Below are positions 1 to 10,756 of a DNA stretch of 64,000 nt, piece by piece. The notes beneath the pieces are model-generated. The model did not search any database. It saw only the letters and a program-made list of their open reading frames with translations, and had not been told where the DNA came from. Each line of letters starts with the position of its first letter. Position 1 is the stretch's first letter. Source of the stretch: Primulina eburnea (lineage: Eukaryota; Streptophyta; Magnoliopsida; Lamiales; Gesneriaceae); assembly GCF_022965805.1 (NCBI RefSeq), contig NC_133114.1, positions 8,266,261 through 8,330,260 on the forward strand. Direction: 5' to 3'. The position numbers and the translations under genes were made by a program.

Positions 1-412
1 GTATAGCTCGAGCGGGCATGTTTAATTGGTTATGAAATCATGTCAAAAGCAAAGATCATTGTCAAATGAATTAAATAAATGAGCGAGGGGTAGGTGAACC
101 GAGAATCCCGACAAATTCATTTCTCATTGAATTTTTGCTCAATCATTTTGGCCTAGTCATTTTATCATTTAATGTGTGAATCATTTCGTTGAGTTTTTAT
201 TTAATCATCATAGTAGTAAACAATCATCCAAATTATCATTGCTACATATTTAATAATTGGAAATAATAATTGAAAATTACAGTCTCTGGAGGAACGATAC
301 TCTTACTCTTTTATACTACACTATTACATGACATCATGCACTTGCGATTATTTCGAGCTTGAATATTATTGATTTTTTCCAAGGATTTTACAGTGCAAGT
401 TTTGCTCGATCA
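1..412 (+). mobile_element. 3' part of the 5' LTR of Athila-like element E1 (cut by window edge)
   Basis: AT-rich sequence that ends in ..GATCA a few bases before a tRNA-Asp primer binding site, as an Athila-type LTR should. Its last 150 bases resemble the last 150 bases of the E2 LTR ending at 7237: both contain a GATCGACACT/ACGATACTCT-like stretch and a TGACRTCATGCRCTTG block. The upstream LTR part lies outside the window. Boundary at 412 is inferred from the primer site spacing. Confidence 0.6.
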
Positions 413-418
413 AGCTTT

Positions 419-435
419 TGGCGTCGTTGCTGGGG
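419..435 (+). promoter_or_regulatory. Degenerate primer binding site, tRNA-Asp type (E1)
   Basis: TGGCGTCGTTGCTGGGG matches the complement of the plant tRNA-Asp(GUC) 3' end (TGGCGCCGTTGCCGGGG) at 15 of 17 positions. Both mismatches are C to T transitions, as expected for decay of a methylated copy. This type of site is used by Athila-group Ty3/gypsy elements. Confidence 0.75.
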
Positions 436-489
436 ACTGTTAATCCACAATTTTAATATTGGTTATTTACTATAGCATTCTTACTTTGT

Positions 490-2720
490 TTGAGTTCACG
501 CCTTCAAATTCTTTGCAGATATCCCTTTCGGTGCATGCCATGGTCTCTAGAATCTGAACTAGAGATATTCAATCCCGAGATTGAAAGAAACCTCTGCAGA
601 CGAAGAAAACAACAGAGGCTTAGAGACATGGTGAACATGAATGAACGTGAAGAAGACCATCATGAAGATCTAAGAGTCGAAGTGCCAAGGCACATACCCA
701 TGCTGGAGTATGCACAACCTTCGCTTGATGGAGCATGTCCAAGCATAGTGCAACCAACCATCAGGGGAAGTAGTTTGAGATCAAACCAACCATTATTCTA
801 ATAATTCAGAACATTGTCCTGTTTGGGAGAAATGTGCTAGATGACCCAAACACTAACATCGTGGATTTTCTTGAAATTTATGATACCTTTTAATTTAATG
901 GAGTCTCTAATGATGCTTTTAGATTGCTTTTATTTCCCTTCTCTTTGTGTGACAAGGCTAAAGCCTGGTTAAATTGTTTGCCTATAGGTTTAATCACAAC
1001 TTGGGAGGATATGGCCAAAAAATTCTTCTTGAAATACTTTCCTCCATAAAAAACCATGAAGTTGCGAGTGGACATAACCACATTCTCTCAATTTGATCAG
1101 AAGTCACTCTACGTGGCCTAGGAGCGCTACAAAGATTTACTGCAAAGATGCCCATATCATGAGCTGTCTCTTGGGTTAGTTGTCCAAACTTTTTAAGATG
1201 CTTTAATATTATCATGATAGATGTTGTGGCCTGTGGAAATCTGATGAGGAAAACAGCCGAAGAAGGGTACGAATTATTGGAAGAGATGACTGCTAGCAGT
1301 TATCACCCCCAGTCTAAGAGGAATAATCGGAGGAAAAGTGCGGGAATTCACCAGGTAACCGATTTTTCTGCTGTCACTACACAAATAGAATCACTGAATA
1401 GGAAAATATACAGCTTGCATGTGAATGGGACAGCGATGCAGCTTCAAGAGTTATTCTATTATAAATGTGGAGGGGAACATTTTGCTAAGGATTGTCAAGA
1501 CAGTGGTCATTTCTACGTGCAAGAGGAGGCACATGTAAATCAAGTGGAGATTCAAAACCTTCCTAAGAATGATCCATATTCGAACACATACAATCCTGGA
1601 TGGAGACAACATCCCAACTTCTCATGGGGTGGTCAAAACGGTCAGAGTCTCCCACAGGGATGACAAAAGTATGGTAAGCAACCGATGTATAGATTTGAGC
1701 CTCGAGAGGAGAAATTCAATTTAGAGTAGATGATGACTCGAATATATCCGCAACGGAAACTAGACTACAAAATCAAGATGCAGCTCTCAAAAACTTGGAA
1801 ACTCAGATAGGACAGCTGACAAAGATAATTCAAGCAGAGATCTAGGCACCTCACCAAGCAACACCGATACTACTCCTAAAGAGCAAGTGAATGCCATTGA
1901 GATAAGGAGTGGGAAGACTTCAGAGTCAAAGGAGGATGCAAAAGACCACTCGCTAGAGGAACAGGTAGAAACACCCAAGGGTAAGTCTTCTAACACTACA
2001 CCTGCACCCACTACTCAATCTAGAATTGTTATTCCTCCACATTTTCCTGCAACATTGACAAAAGCTTAAATTGATGCGCAATTCGGTACGTTCCTTGAAG
2101 TATTTAAGAAATTACACATTAATATTCCTTTTGCTGATGCTTTTATGCAAATGCCTAGTTATGCTAATTTTTTTAAGGAAATATTAGCAAATAAGAGGAA
2201 GTTGAAAGACCATATGACGGTAAACTTAACTAAAAACTGCTCTGCAATGGTGAAAAACAAGATCCCATCAAAACTCAAGGATCCAAGGAGTTTTTCTATT
2301 CCTTGCATGATTGGTGATGTTGTTTTTCATAAAGCTTTGTGTGATCTTGGTGCAAGTATTAACCTTATGCCTTTATCTGTATTGAGAAAACTTGGATTGG
2401 GAGAGCCTAAGCCAACGAGGATGCCTTTGTAGCTAGCAGACAGATCTTTCAATTCTCCACGAGGAGTCATAGAGGATGTATTGGTGAAAGTGGGAAATTT
2501 ATATTTCCTACTGATTTTGTGGTGCTTGATATAGAGGAAGATATTGAGATACCTTTGATTTTAGGGAGACCGTTCCTTTCAACTAGCAAGGCCTTGATTG
2601 ATTTGCAAGATGTGAAGTTGAGATTGAGAGTGTGAGAGGAGGAAATCACTTTTGATGTCTTTAACACTCTTAAGCACACACTGCACACTAATGATTGTTC
2701 TAAAGTTGATTATTCGGATT
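490..2720 (+). pseudogene. E1 gag and aspartic protease remnant (Athila-like)
   Basis: The reading frame changes repeatedly and has several stops. Recognisable pieces in order: a gag N-terminus (about 490-800); the gag core near 1000-1200; a zinc-knuckle-like YKCGGEHFAKDC at about 1460-1500 (first Cys changed to Tyr); a spacer ending near 2070; and a retroviral-type aspartic protease region with ALCDLGASINLMPLS at about 2332-2376, followed by the usual LGRPFL region near 2560-2590. It would have made the capsid and protease of the element. It is clearly dead. The closest relative in the window is the Athila element at 29109-31300. Confidence 0.8.
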
Positions 2721-2725
2721 CACTT

Positions 2726-3127
2726 GTGTGTACTTTTGTGCAGGATGTTATGAAAGAACCATTGGAAACCACCCTCGCCACAGACTTGAAGGAGGATGAA
2801 CTGGATGAAGAAAAAACTAAAATAGTGGCATACTTTAATGCTAACCATCTACGGAAGAGGCCAGCAAGGATGAAATTGGAAGATTTTGGGGATCGAAGAG
2901 ACTTGACCTCTCAGAAGTCAAGCATTAAGGAACCATCGACACTTGAGCTCGAACCACTACATCCACACCTGAAGTATGTGTACTTATGTGATAACATGTT
3001 GCTGCAATTGTATCAATTAGACAAATTCAGAGGTCAAGCCTATGACGTGGAATTGACCTACAAAGAGCGTACAAAGCAAGCACATGACAAGCGCATCACG
3101 TTGAGAGAATTCAAAGAGGGTGAATAG
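2726..3127 (+). pseudogene. E1 pol scar: post-protease region fused to integrase C-terminus
   Basis: The first ~90 codons match the linker between protease and RT of Athila pol (PLHPHLKYVYLCDN corresponds to PLPSHLKYLFLLDN at about 31632 in the intact element). From about 2996 the protein becomes LYQLDKFRGQAYDVELTYKE, which corresponds to the end of integrase ([19 protein letters not shown], about 34180-34240). RT, RNase H and the integrase core (about 2.5 kb in the intact relative) are therefore missing, and the junction happens to keep an open frame. The frame ends at 3127. Confidence 0.8.
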
Positions 3128-3827
3128 AACCTAAAAATTCTTCTCTAGGCCAAATAAATACACATGCCTTATATTCAGAGCTTAGGGTGTACACATGGGA
3201 AAATTATGCACTTATTCAAAAAAACAAAAAAAAAAGGGATGTAAGGTGAGGGGGCCAAAAAGGGGATGAAATCCTATCCCTAGGCTGAAAAGTTGGAGAT
3301 GTACGAATTGAAGAATGTCAAATGAAATTTTTTGAAAATTTCATAATGAAAATGATCGGTGTACTTACCAATCTTCTTGGACCACCTGAGCACATGTTGA
3401 CATTACCTCCCTAAATATCGTTGTGCAACCATGAAATTCTACTGCATTGTGTTTACTGGTTGGTCACGAATAGAAACAGAACTCGGGAGAGTGAAAATTT
3501 TTTGTTAAATTGTTGATTTGGTGACTCACATGATTTGCGATTAAAGCTATCTAAAGTACAAGCTAGTAGAACCCACAGCACACACACGAACACATTTTCT
3601 ATCCAAATAAAAATGTTATGTGGTGCTTTAAAAGGGGTATTAATGGATATTGTGATTTAACTTATGGGATGTATTTCAAAATCCCGCAAAGACATGAGAC
3701 GCTAGTTTATTGTTTCTCCATCGATTTGGTTGTTTTAATATTTTATTTGGTGTTGTATGTTCGTGTCGTAGTTGTGGTCTATGACCTATTCTGCTTAAGG
3801 GCAAGCAAAAGGTCAGTATGAGGGGGT
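3128..3827 (+). other. 3' untranslated part of an Athila-like element with polypurine tract
   Basis: No coding sequence is recognised. An A-rich tract lies at about 3220-3240. The end (GGCAAGCAAAAGGTCAG then TATGAGGGGGT, 3800-3827) is laid out like the polypurine tract before the Athila 3' LTR at 38605 (GGACGAACAAAGGTTAAGTGTGGGAAAGT). It is therefore read as the element's 3' end, directly before the LTR at 3828. Whether it belongs to E1 or to another copy cannot be decided by eye. Confidence 0.55.
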
Positions 3828-3969
3828 TGATATGTGTTGTTTTTACGTGTTTTATTGTATATGTTTTGTTTGTGTTTGCATATTTTCATTCTAAAACGAA
3901 CAAAATGTATATGAAATGCATGCACACACAATGCAAGTATTACAAAAAATGCAAAAATACAGAAGCTAC

Positions 3970-4104
3970 AGCGCACCCGCACTTATACATACACCACACC
4001 TGCGGTAAAGCACCGCACCCGTGCTAGAAAGCATATCGCACCCGCGCTCACACACCAGTATAAGCACGGCACCCGCGATGACTTCTTAACCGCACCCGCG
4101 GTCC
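3970..4104 (+). repeat. GC-rich palindromic array A in the E2 LTR
   Basis: Six irregularly spaced units of a motif close to CCGCACCCGCGGT (seen as GCGCACCCGCACT, CACACCTGCGGT, CCGCACCCGTGC, TCGCACCCGCGCT, GGCACCCGCGAT, CCGCACCCGCGGT). The best unit is a near palindrome (CCGC-ACC-GCGG core). The array begins about 140 bp after the LTR start in otherwise AT-rich DNA. The same motif recurs in array B of a different LTR family. Confidence 0.85.
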
Positions 4105-4960
4105 TTGCACGACAGAATCCGAAAAATCTGTATTTTGGTGTGCTGCGCGGAAGTCCAAGATTTTGGTGTGCTGCGGATTGAGGCTTGTTTGGGACTATAA
4201 AATACATCATTTACTTACCATCTAGGGTATTGGGGGAACCAAGGGAAGAGTGGAGGCTGCTGCTAGAAGATTGAAGACTCAAGTTCATCAATTTTTTGGG
4301 AAATCTTTTGCACAACTCCGGGGACGGAATCAGCACTTCAAACTCTTGTTCTAAGTTCTTCTTTTTTTTATTTTTCATTTGATATGTCTTGTTTAGAACC
4401 ATGTTTTGTTGTTCTGCTTGTGTTATTATGAACTAATTTTTATTTCTAGAGGAAAGATGGAACAAAACTAGAAACCATGTGTTAGAATCTATAAACTAAG
4501 CTATTTAAGTTCTTCATATTGTTCATTTGTATTGTTCTAATCTTAATGCTTTCAATTTTTTTGGCCATAATTTGAATGACTTATATGTTTATAATTTATC
4601 ACTCGGAAGAGGAAATTATAAACAAGAAATGGGAAAAATACATCAATGGTAATTATAGAGTTCGGGAGGGCCTATAATGCTATCGAAGCCCATAGAGAAT
4701 CTAGTGCTTGATGTGTTATTTATTTGTAGACTGTTGATGGGAACGTTGCAATCCATTTTTAGATAACTAAAATCTACTTAACACTCGGGAGAGGGAGTAG
4801 ATAATTATAAGATTCTTGGCTAATGAATAAGAAGGATTTTTATAACATAGCTACAAGAAATTACACATGGTGTACAGTTGCGTGAAATCGGACATCTAGA
4901 TCTTTTACTCCATTGTTATTTGTTACAATTTTGTGTTACATTTAAATCCATTTTCAATTT

Positions 4961-7047
4961 TGTAATGCCCAGAAATTATAGAATCGTTAAACCAAGATTA
5001 TTAATCTTCATTAACGGCAGACTCGGAAGATATGAGAATGCATGTCATGCAATGAGGGAAGAAAGATTTGAGAACCCGGTGTTGCATGATCAGAAAACGA
5101 GAAATTAGAAGTTTGCACGACCGCACCCGCGGTGCTAGCATGACTGCACCCGCGGTGCATGTGCAGAAAATGGAGTGCAAATCCCGTAGCCACACCGCAC
5201 CCACGGTATTAGATGGAGCGCACCCGCGCTGATGACACCGCACCCGCGGTCGTGTAGGCAGCGCACCCGCGGTCTCAGTTTTGAGAGAATGGATAGGAAT
5301 CACCGTTTGAGCGCACCCGCGGTGCATATGTTACCGCACCCGCGGTGCGACGTGCACTAGGAAGATGTTGCCACTTGTTTTGCATGCAATTAAACTATAT
5401 ATATATGGTCGTTTTCTTCAGAATCAGAACATAAAAGCCGAGAGTCCCTTCAGAAATCCCTTTAACTTTCGTTGCTTTGATTTGTGATTCCGTGCGAACC
5501 GTTTATCAGAATTCGAATCCGAAAGTAGTATCGTTCTCCTCGTGCTACGAGCTATACAAGGACGTAAGTTTTGTTACGTTTTAAGATGTTTTGAAAATAT
5601 GATGTTGCTAGAATTGCATGTGATTCAGATATGGTGTTTCTACTACCGTAGATATCGTGTAATTGAAGTCAGATTAAAGAACAGACTATGTTTGTAATTG
5701 TTATGATTTTTGAAAGATAGTGACTGAGATTCTATATTAGAATTGTGTTAGTATTCAGAGTATGATTGTATTGACACCGATTATGAGTTTCAGTATGATA
5801 TTTGTGATGTTCAGATTGACGGGGTTATTCAGATTGTATGGCTATGCCGTCGAAACATCAGTTGAGTAGATTTATCAGATTCAGTAATGATTTAGACTTC
5901 ATCGTGATATCATTGATATGAATCAGATTGTACATTGTTCAGATATTGATCAGATTATGTACTGAGTTAAGTATTGATCAGAACAGATTGTGTATTGAGT
6001 TATTTACTGATACAGTGTATTCGATATTGTCATTTCAGAGTTGATATGGACAGAGTTGAATACAAGACTTCGTCTTCCTCAGACCGGGACGACAAAGGTA
6101 TAATTCATGTGATATTCGGGAAGAAACAACTCAATCGAGATCATCCTTGAGTTGCCCAATAAATCACATACTATGCTCTTGTTTATGTTTTATTTTATTA
6201 TGCTCGTTTACAGATTGTGTATTCATGCATTAAGATAGGACAGTCTGGAGATCAGGCAGACTTCTAGATGTTCGGCGATATCCCAGCTTAGGGGATGATC
6301 ACCGCCCCTTTGTAGATGCGGATACAGATCAGGCCGAAGTCTAGGAATAAGACGTACAGCACCTCGATTGGGAGGGTAGGTGACAGACAGTGACGTCTTA
6401 TTCACAACGGGATCCCTAGAGTTATAGATCGAGTCAAGTCTAGACATGATTTGATTAGAACTGCATACTTATATGGATGTGGCTCCTAGATCATGGGACC
6501 CATCATTACTGCTTTCAGTTGGGTTAGCATGTTTTATGATTAAGATTGTTTATATGCATGTTTATCTGATTTGAGTTGCATGCTTATTTGATTAATTTCA
6601 TAGATTATGAAATAGATTGTTTCGATACATGATAGCATGTTTTATAATTCAGTTTGTTTATATACATGCTTACCATGTTTTATACTGGGATTTATTCTCA
6701 CCGGAGTTATCCGGTTGTTGTCTTGTTTTGTATGTGTGCATGACAACAGGTGGGGCTGGATCAGGGTCGAGATGACGATGAGAGAAGACGAGTTAGCGTG
6801 GTGATTCCGGACTTGTAGCAGATTTGGTTTATGACTTGAATTTAGTAATTGAACCTTAGACTTAGATTGTACAGTATTGTACTTTTCTACTGAACTGTAG
6901 TTGTTATACAGAAATGTATATATTGTTTAGATTCCATTACCTTCCGCAGTTATATTTTAAAAAGAAAAAAAATTAGACCCTGTTTTATCTTAATTGATAA
7001 TTAAATCCCAAAGATGATTAAGAAGATGATTAGCGTCCGGGTCCCCA
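4961..7047 (+). mobile_element. Solo LTR (chromovirus-type family S) with 5-bp target-site duplication
   Basis: Starts TGTAATGCCC and ends GGGTCCCCACA. It is flanked on both sides by AATTT (4956-4960 and 7048-7052), a perfect 5-bp duplication, and has no internal region. It is 2,087 bp long. Its 3' end matches the LTR ends at 8893 (same strand) and 10757 (opposite strand); the latter is attached to a gypsy integrase of chromovirus type, which gives the family assignment. Solo LTRs arise by recombination between the two LTRs of a full element. Array B lies 160-390 bp from its start. Confidence 0.9.
5119..5350 (+). repeat. GC-rich palindromic array B in the solo LTR
   Basis: Eight units of CCGCACCCGCGGT (variants TGCACCCGCGGT, CCGCACCCACGGT, GCGCACCCGCGCT, GCGCACCCGCGGT) separated by 10-45 bp of unrelated sequence. 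The core is identical to that of array A in the host LTR, while the flanking DNA of the two LTRs is not alignable by eye. Confidence 0.9.
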
Positions 7048-7243
7048 CAAATTTAGTTATTCTTGCAACCAAATCTTTTAATTGATTTTTCTAAATAAAA
7101 GTCGAGACTATTTTAATCACAAGCACTAATATACATTTATATACATACTCCTCGTGGGATCGACACTTGTACTCAAAAATAAATTTTAATATAATTTGAC
7201 GTCATGCGCTTGTGAGCAATTAAGAAAACACGCAACAAGTTTT

Positions 7244-7260
7244 TGGCGCCGTTTCCGGGG
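7244..7260 (+). promoter_or_regulatory. Primer binding site, tRNA-Asp type (E2)
   Basis: TGGCGCCGTTTCCGGGG matches the complement of the plant tRNA-Asp 3' end with one mismatch (GTTGCC to GTTTCC). It lies six bases after the LTR end at 7237. Confidence 0.85.
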
Positions 7261-7378
7261 AGTGTTTATTTTAAATTTATATTAATATTGTTACCAATTA
7301 GTCTAGATTTTAATTTAGAGCTGATTTTATTGTATTACATTAAACATTGATTTGTTTCTTATCTTTGTTTGACAGTGT

Positions 7379-8092
7379 ATGCGAAGATCGCAAATTTTTT
7401 ACTTAGAATGAACCACAAGAAGATTAAGAAACGCAAGAAGAGAAGCGATTCAAGCAATGGCTGACATCAGAGATAATGAAAATCCACCCCCTACTATACC
7501 CATCAGAGATCATTTTAGGCTGGTACTAAATGATCATTATTCAGGCATAGCACGAGGGACTACTTATGCAAACAACTTTGAGCTCAAGCCCGCATTGATA
7601 AACGTGGTTCAACAGAACCAGTTTGGGGGAGCCGCTACTGCAGATCATCATCTACATCTCAGAACATTCCTTGAAATCACTGACACGGTAAAAATAAATG
7701 GTGTTCCGATGATATAATTCGATTGCGCTTGTTTCTATTTTCTCTTAGGGACCAAGAAAGAGGATGGCTCCAATCATTTCCTTTGGGGAGTATCACTACA
7801 TGGCAGGAGTTAGCAACCAAGTTCATTGCTAATTATTTTCCACCTGCGAAGTTTGCACAATTGAAGATTGAGATAAGTACTTTTAGGCAGACTGACTTTG
7901 AGCAATTATATGAGGCATGGGAACAGTATAAGGAGTTGTTGAGGAGGTGTCTGAACCATGGTTTTGAAGATTGGGTACAGATTGAATTGTTTTACAATGG
8001 TTTGAATGGACAAACAAGAGGCACTGTGGATGCAGCAGTTGGTGGCAAGATATTTGCCAAATCACCTAATCAAGCATATGATTTGCTTGAAC
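7379..8092 (+). pseudogene. E2 gag, first part (retrotransposon gag domain)
   Basis: The likely original start is the ATG at 7379. The frame has a TGA at about 7409, resumes through ATG 7457 to 7717, then shifts by one base near 7715 and continues to 8092. The second part carries the gag domain signature WQELATKFIANYFPPAKF and the stretch EQYKELLRRCLNHGF, both typical of Athila-group capsids. The frame is cut at LLE(R) by the truncated LTR at 8092-8893 and resumes at 8894. Two lesions besides the insertion make it nonfunctional. Confidence 0.85.
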
Positions 8093-8244
8093 GATGTGGA
8101 TAGAATCAGAGCTTCTTCTATTACTGGTGATCTATACTAACTCGATGTGGATAGAATCAGAGCTTTTTCTATTACTGGTGATCGATATCATATCGATGTG
8201 GATAGAATCGGAATTTTTTCTATTACTGGTGATCGATATGGAAT
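8092..8244 (+). repeat. Three 51-bp tandem repeats
   Basis: Units at 8092-8142, 8143-8193 and 8194-8244 each begin CGATGTGGATAGAATC and contain TCTATTACTGGTGATC, with a few substitutions. Since 51 is a multiple of three, the array encodes a repeated 17-residue peptide (MWIESEL...) in one frame. This is most likely incidental. Confidence 0.9.
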
Positions 8245-8893
8245 GTCAACATTTGGAATTCGGGATCCCTAGGCTAGGATTGAGTCTAGTCTAAAACGTA
8301 GAGTCACGAGTCTGAGTGACAGTTATATCGATTTATATTGATTGATGTTAATCTATGTTCCTGAATATGGTACATGTCCATTTATGTTCCTGATGATGGT
8401 ACATGTTCAGAATAGGAATTATTCTTGATATTGATTATGTTACATGTTATGAATAAGTGATTCATGTTCTGATTTTCATACATGTTATGAATGTCTGTTA
8501 TATGCTTTTATATGATTTATATGGCTACATGTATACATAGTTTATACTGAGAATATAATTCTCACCGGAGTTATCCGGCTGTTGTCTTGTTTGTATGTGT
8601 GCATGGCAACAGATGGGATAGAAGCGGGGTCAGGACAAAAACGAGGCATGACTAGATAGCGTGGAGATCCGGACTCAGAAGCAACTTAGGATTCAGCACT
8701 GATATGTAGTTGAACCTAATTAGATTATTGTGAATAATACAATGTTTATATGTTTATGTTCATTATGGAATTTGAATTTAATTACATTACGTTTCCGCTT
8801 TGCATTTAAAAAAAAAATAGACCCTGTTTATTATAATTGATTAAATTAGTCCCAATTACGATTAAGAAGATGATTAGAGTCCGGGTCCCCACA
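8092..8893 (+). mobile_element. 5'-truncated solo LTR of family S inside E2 gag
   Basis: From about 8250 to 8893 it parallels 6405-7047 of the solo LTR: the CGGGATCCCTAG block, the CTCACCGGAGTTATCCGG block, TAGCGTGG.GATCCGGACT and the GTCCGGGTCCCCACA end. The first ~1.4 kb of the LTR is absent and is replaced by three 51-bp tandem repeats. No target-site duplication is visible: the gag codons run CTTGAAC on the left and ACAGGTG on the right, consistent with a decayed or deleted left junction. Confidence 0.75.
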
Positions 8894-9700
8894 ACAGGTG
8901 ATGACCATTAACAATTATCAATTGCCGTCTGAGAGGTCGGGAGTAAATAAGCCATCTAGAATTTATGTCGTAGATCCTATTACATCACTCACCGCACAAG
9001 TTTCAGCTTTAACAACTCAAACTGCAGCTATGAATAAAGCTAGTATAGCAGAGGTTTAAAATGCATTGGTTGTTATTGAAGAACCACGTATTCCTGATGA
9101 GGCTCATTATATCAACAATAGGAATTTTGGTGGCTACGGAGGTTATCGAGGTAACCCTCCCCCTAACACTTATCATCCTAGTTTGAGAAATCATGAGAAT
9201 TTTTCATACGCTAATAATAAGAATATATTGAGTCTTCCACCGGGTTCAATACATCGAAGGGGGAAGGAAAACCTTCACTTGAGGATCTAGTTGGGACATT
9301 TGTTGCTGAATCTAGTAAAAGGATGGCTAGGACTGAATCTCGTCTTGATGGCATGGAAACTCACATGGGAAATATGGGTGTCACAATGAAATCATTGGAG
9401 ACACAGATTGGACAATTGGATAATACATTGAGAGATCAAAATAGAGGTCAATTACCAAGTAATACTGAAGTGAATCCAAATGAGCAATGCAAAGCTGTAA
9501 CTTTGAGAAGTGGAAGAGAACTTCAGGTTAAAAAATCCAAAGAGAATGAGGAAAATGAGAAGAGAGTTGAAGAAGATGAGTATGAAAATGGAAAGGAGAA
9601 CAAGGTCGAGGAGTCTCAGATTGAAACTGAAGTTGAACGGATTCCTATACTGAAACCGACTCTTCCATACCCACAGAGATTTAGGAAGAAGATTATTGAT
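8894..9700 (+). pseudogene. E2 gag, second part, with zinc-finger-less spacer
   Basis: It continues gag after the inserted LTR (VMTINNYQLPSERSG..., then SLTAQVSALTTQTAAMNK). There is a stop at about 9057 and another near 9290, and the frame resumes at 9323. The part from 9323 has a charged, Glu/Lys-rich spacer (about 9480-9630) like that between gag and protease in Athila elements. No CCHC knuckle is visible. It is nonfunctional. Confidence 0.75.
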
Positions 9701-10756
9701 GATCAATTTGCAAAATTTTTGGAGATTTTAAAGAAGATTCACATCAACATTCCATTTGCTGATGCTTTAGAGCAAATGCCAAACTATGCAAAGTTCATCA
9801 AAGATGTGATGTCAAAGAAGAGGAAGTTGCAAGAGTTCGAGACAGTGAAGTTGACCGAAGAGTGCAACGCCATTCTCCAAAAGAAGTTACCACAAAAGCT
9901 AAAAGATCCAGAGAGTTTTACTATTCTTTGTATTATTGGTAGTAGTCATGTTAATAAATCTTTATGTGATCTTGGAGCGAGTATTAATCTTATGCCGTTT
10001 TCTATTTATAGGGACTTGGAGCTTGGGGAGGTAAAACCAACCAATATAACTTGCAGATAGGTCACTCACTTATCCTCGTGGGATTGTTGAAGATGTTTTG
10101 GTAAAATTTGACAAGTTTATCTTCCCTGTTGATTTTGTAATACTTGATATGGAGGAAGATCAAGATGCTCCATTGATTTTTGGGCGACCCTTATTAGCCA
10201 CTGGAAAAGCATTGATAGATGTACACAAAGGAGAACTCACCTTGAGAGTTGTTGTGGAAGTTGTGATATTCAACATCTATAAGGCTATTAAAGGTAACGA
10301 CAAGGTGAGTACTTGTAAAAGCATTGATATAATTGACTTTTGTTTTGTTGAGATTGGTATAGGTCATACAGTAGAAGATCCTTAGAAAGATGTCTTTCTA
10401 GTACTGTCAGTAGAGTTGATGATGATGATTGGGAATTGAGAGAGAAACTCTTAGCTCTTGAAGAGTTGGCAAAGGTAAAGGAAGCCGCACATGAGAAGTT
10501 GGAAGAAGAAAAATGTTTTGAGATAATACATTCATCCCCTGTTTTGAAGGAATTGCCAAACCATCTTTGCTATGCTTTCTTGGGTGAGAAGTCGACATAT
10601 CCGATAATTATCTCTTCCTCTCTTACTTTATATGAAAAAGAGAAATTTTTGAGAGTGTTGAGAAAATTTAAAATTGCATTTGGGTGGTCGATTTTTGATA
10701 ACAAGGGGATTAGTCCCACCATATGCATGCATAGGATTTTAATGGAGGAGTCCTAC
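9701..10756 (+). pseudogene. E2 aspartic protease and start of pol, truncated
   Basis: SLCDLGASINLMPFS at about 9957-10001 is the protease active-site region (Asp-Leu-Gly in place of Asp-Thr/Ser-Gly, as in the other Athila copies here). A frameshift near 10055 separates it from VDFVILDMEEDQDAPLIFGR and the LLATGKALIDV flap region in the next frame. The frame shifts again near 10385. The linker continues to ICMHRILMEE and is then cut at 10756 by the minus-strand LTR. RT, RNase H and integrase of E2 are not present further on. Confidence 0.8.

Larger units (their letters stand above)
3828..7237 (+). mobile_element. LTR of Athila-like element E2, split by a solo LTR
   Basis: Starts TGATATGTG after a purine tract and ends ..CGCAACA seven bases before the tRNA-Asp primer site at 7244. 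Removing the 2,087-bp solo LTR at 4961-7047 and one copy of its AATTT duplication leaves an LTR of about 1,318 bp, close to the 1,513-bp LTR of the full Athila element. It serves as 5' LTR of E2. Because it also follows E1's polypurine tract it may be a shared LTR of a recombined E1-E2 tandem, although the E1 LTR end at 1-412 is only distantly similar. GC-rich repeat array A lies inside. Confidence 0.7.

Noticed and set aside
3618..4027. Short open frames before and within the E2 LTR start
   Set aside because: Low-complexity hydrophobic peptides without motifs, spanning the polypurine tract and LTR boundary.
5119..5350. CRISPR-like array of 13-bp repeats
   Set aside because: Repeats are too short, vary in sequence and spacing (10-45 bp), are palindromic, and lie inside a plant solo LTR.
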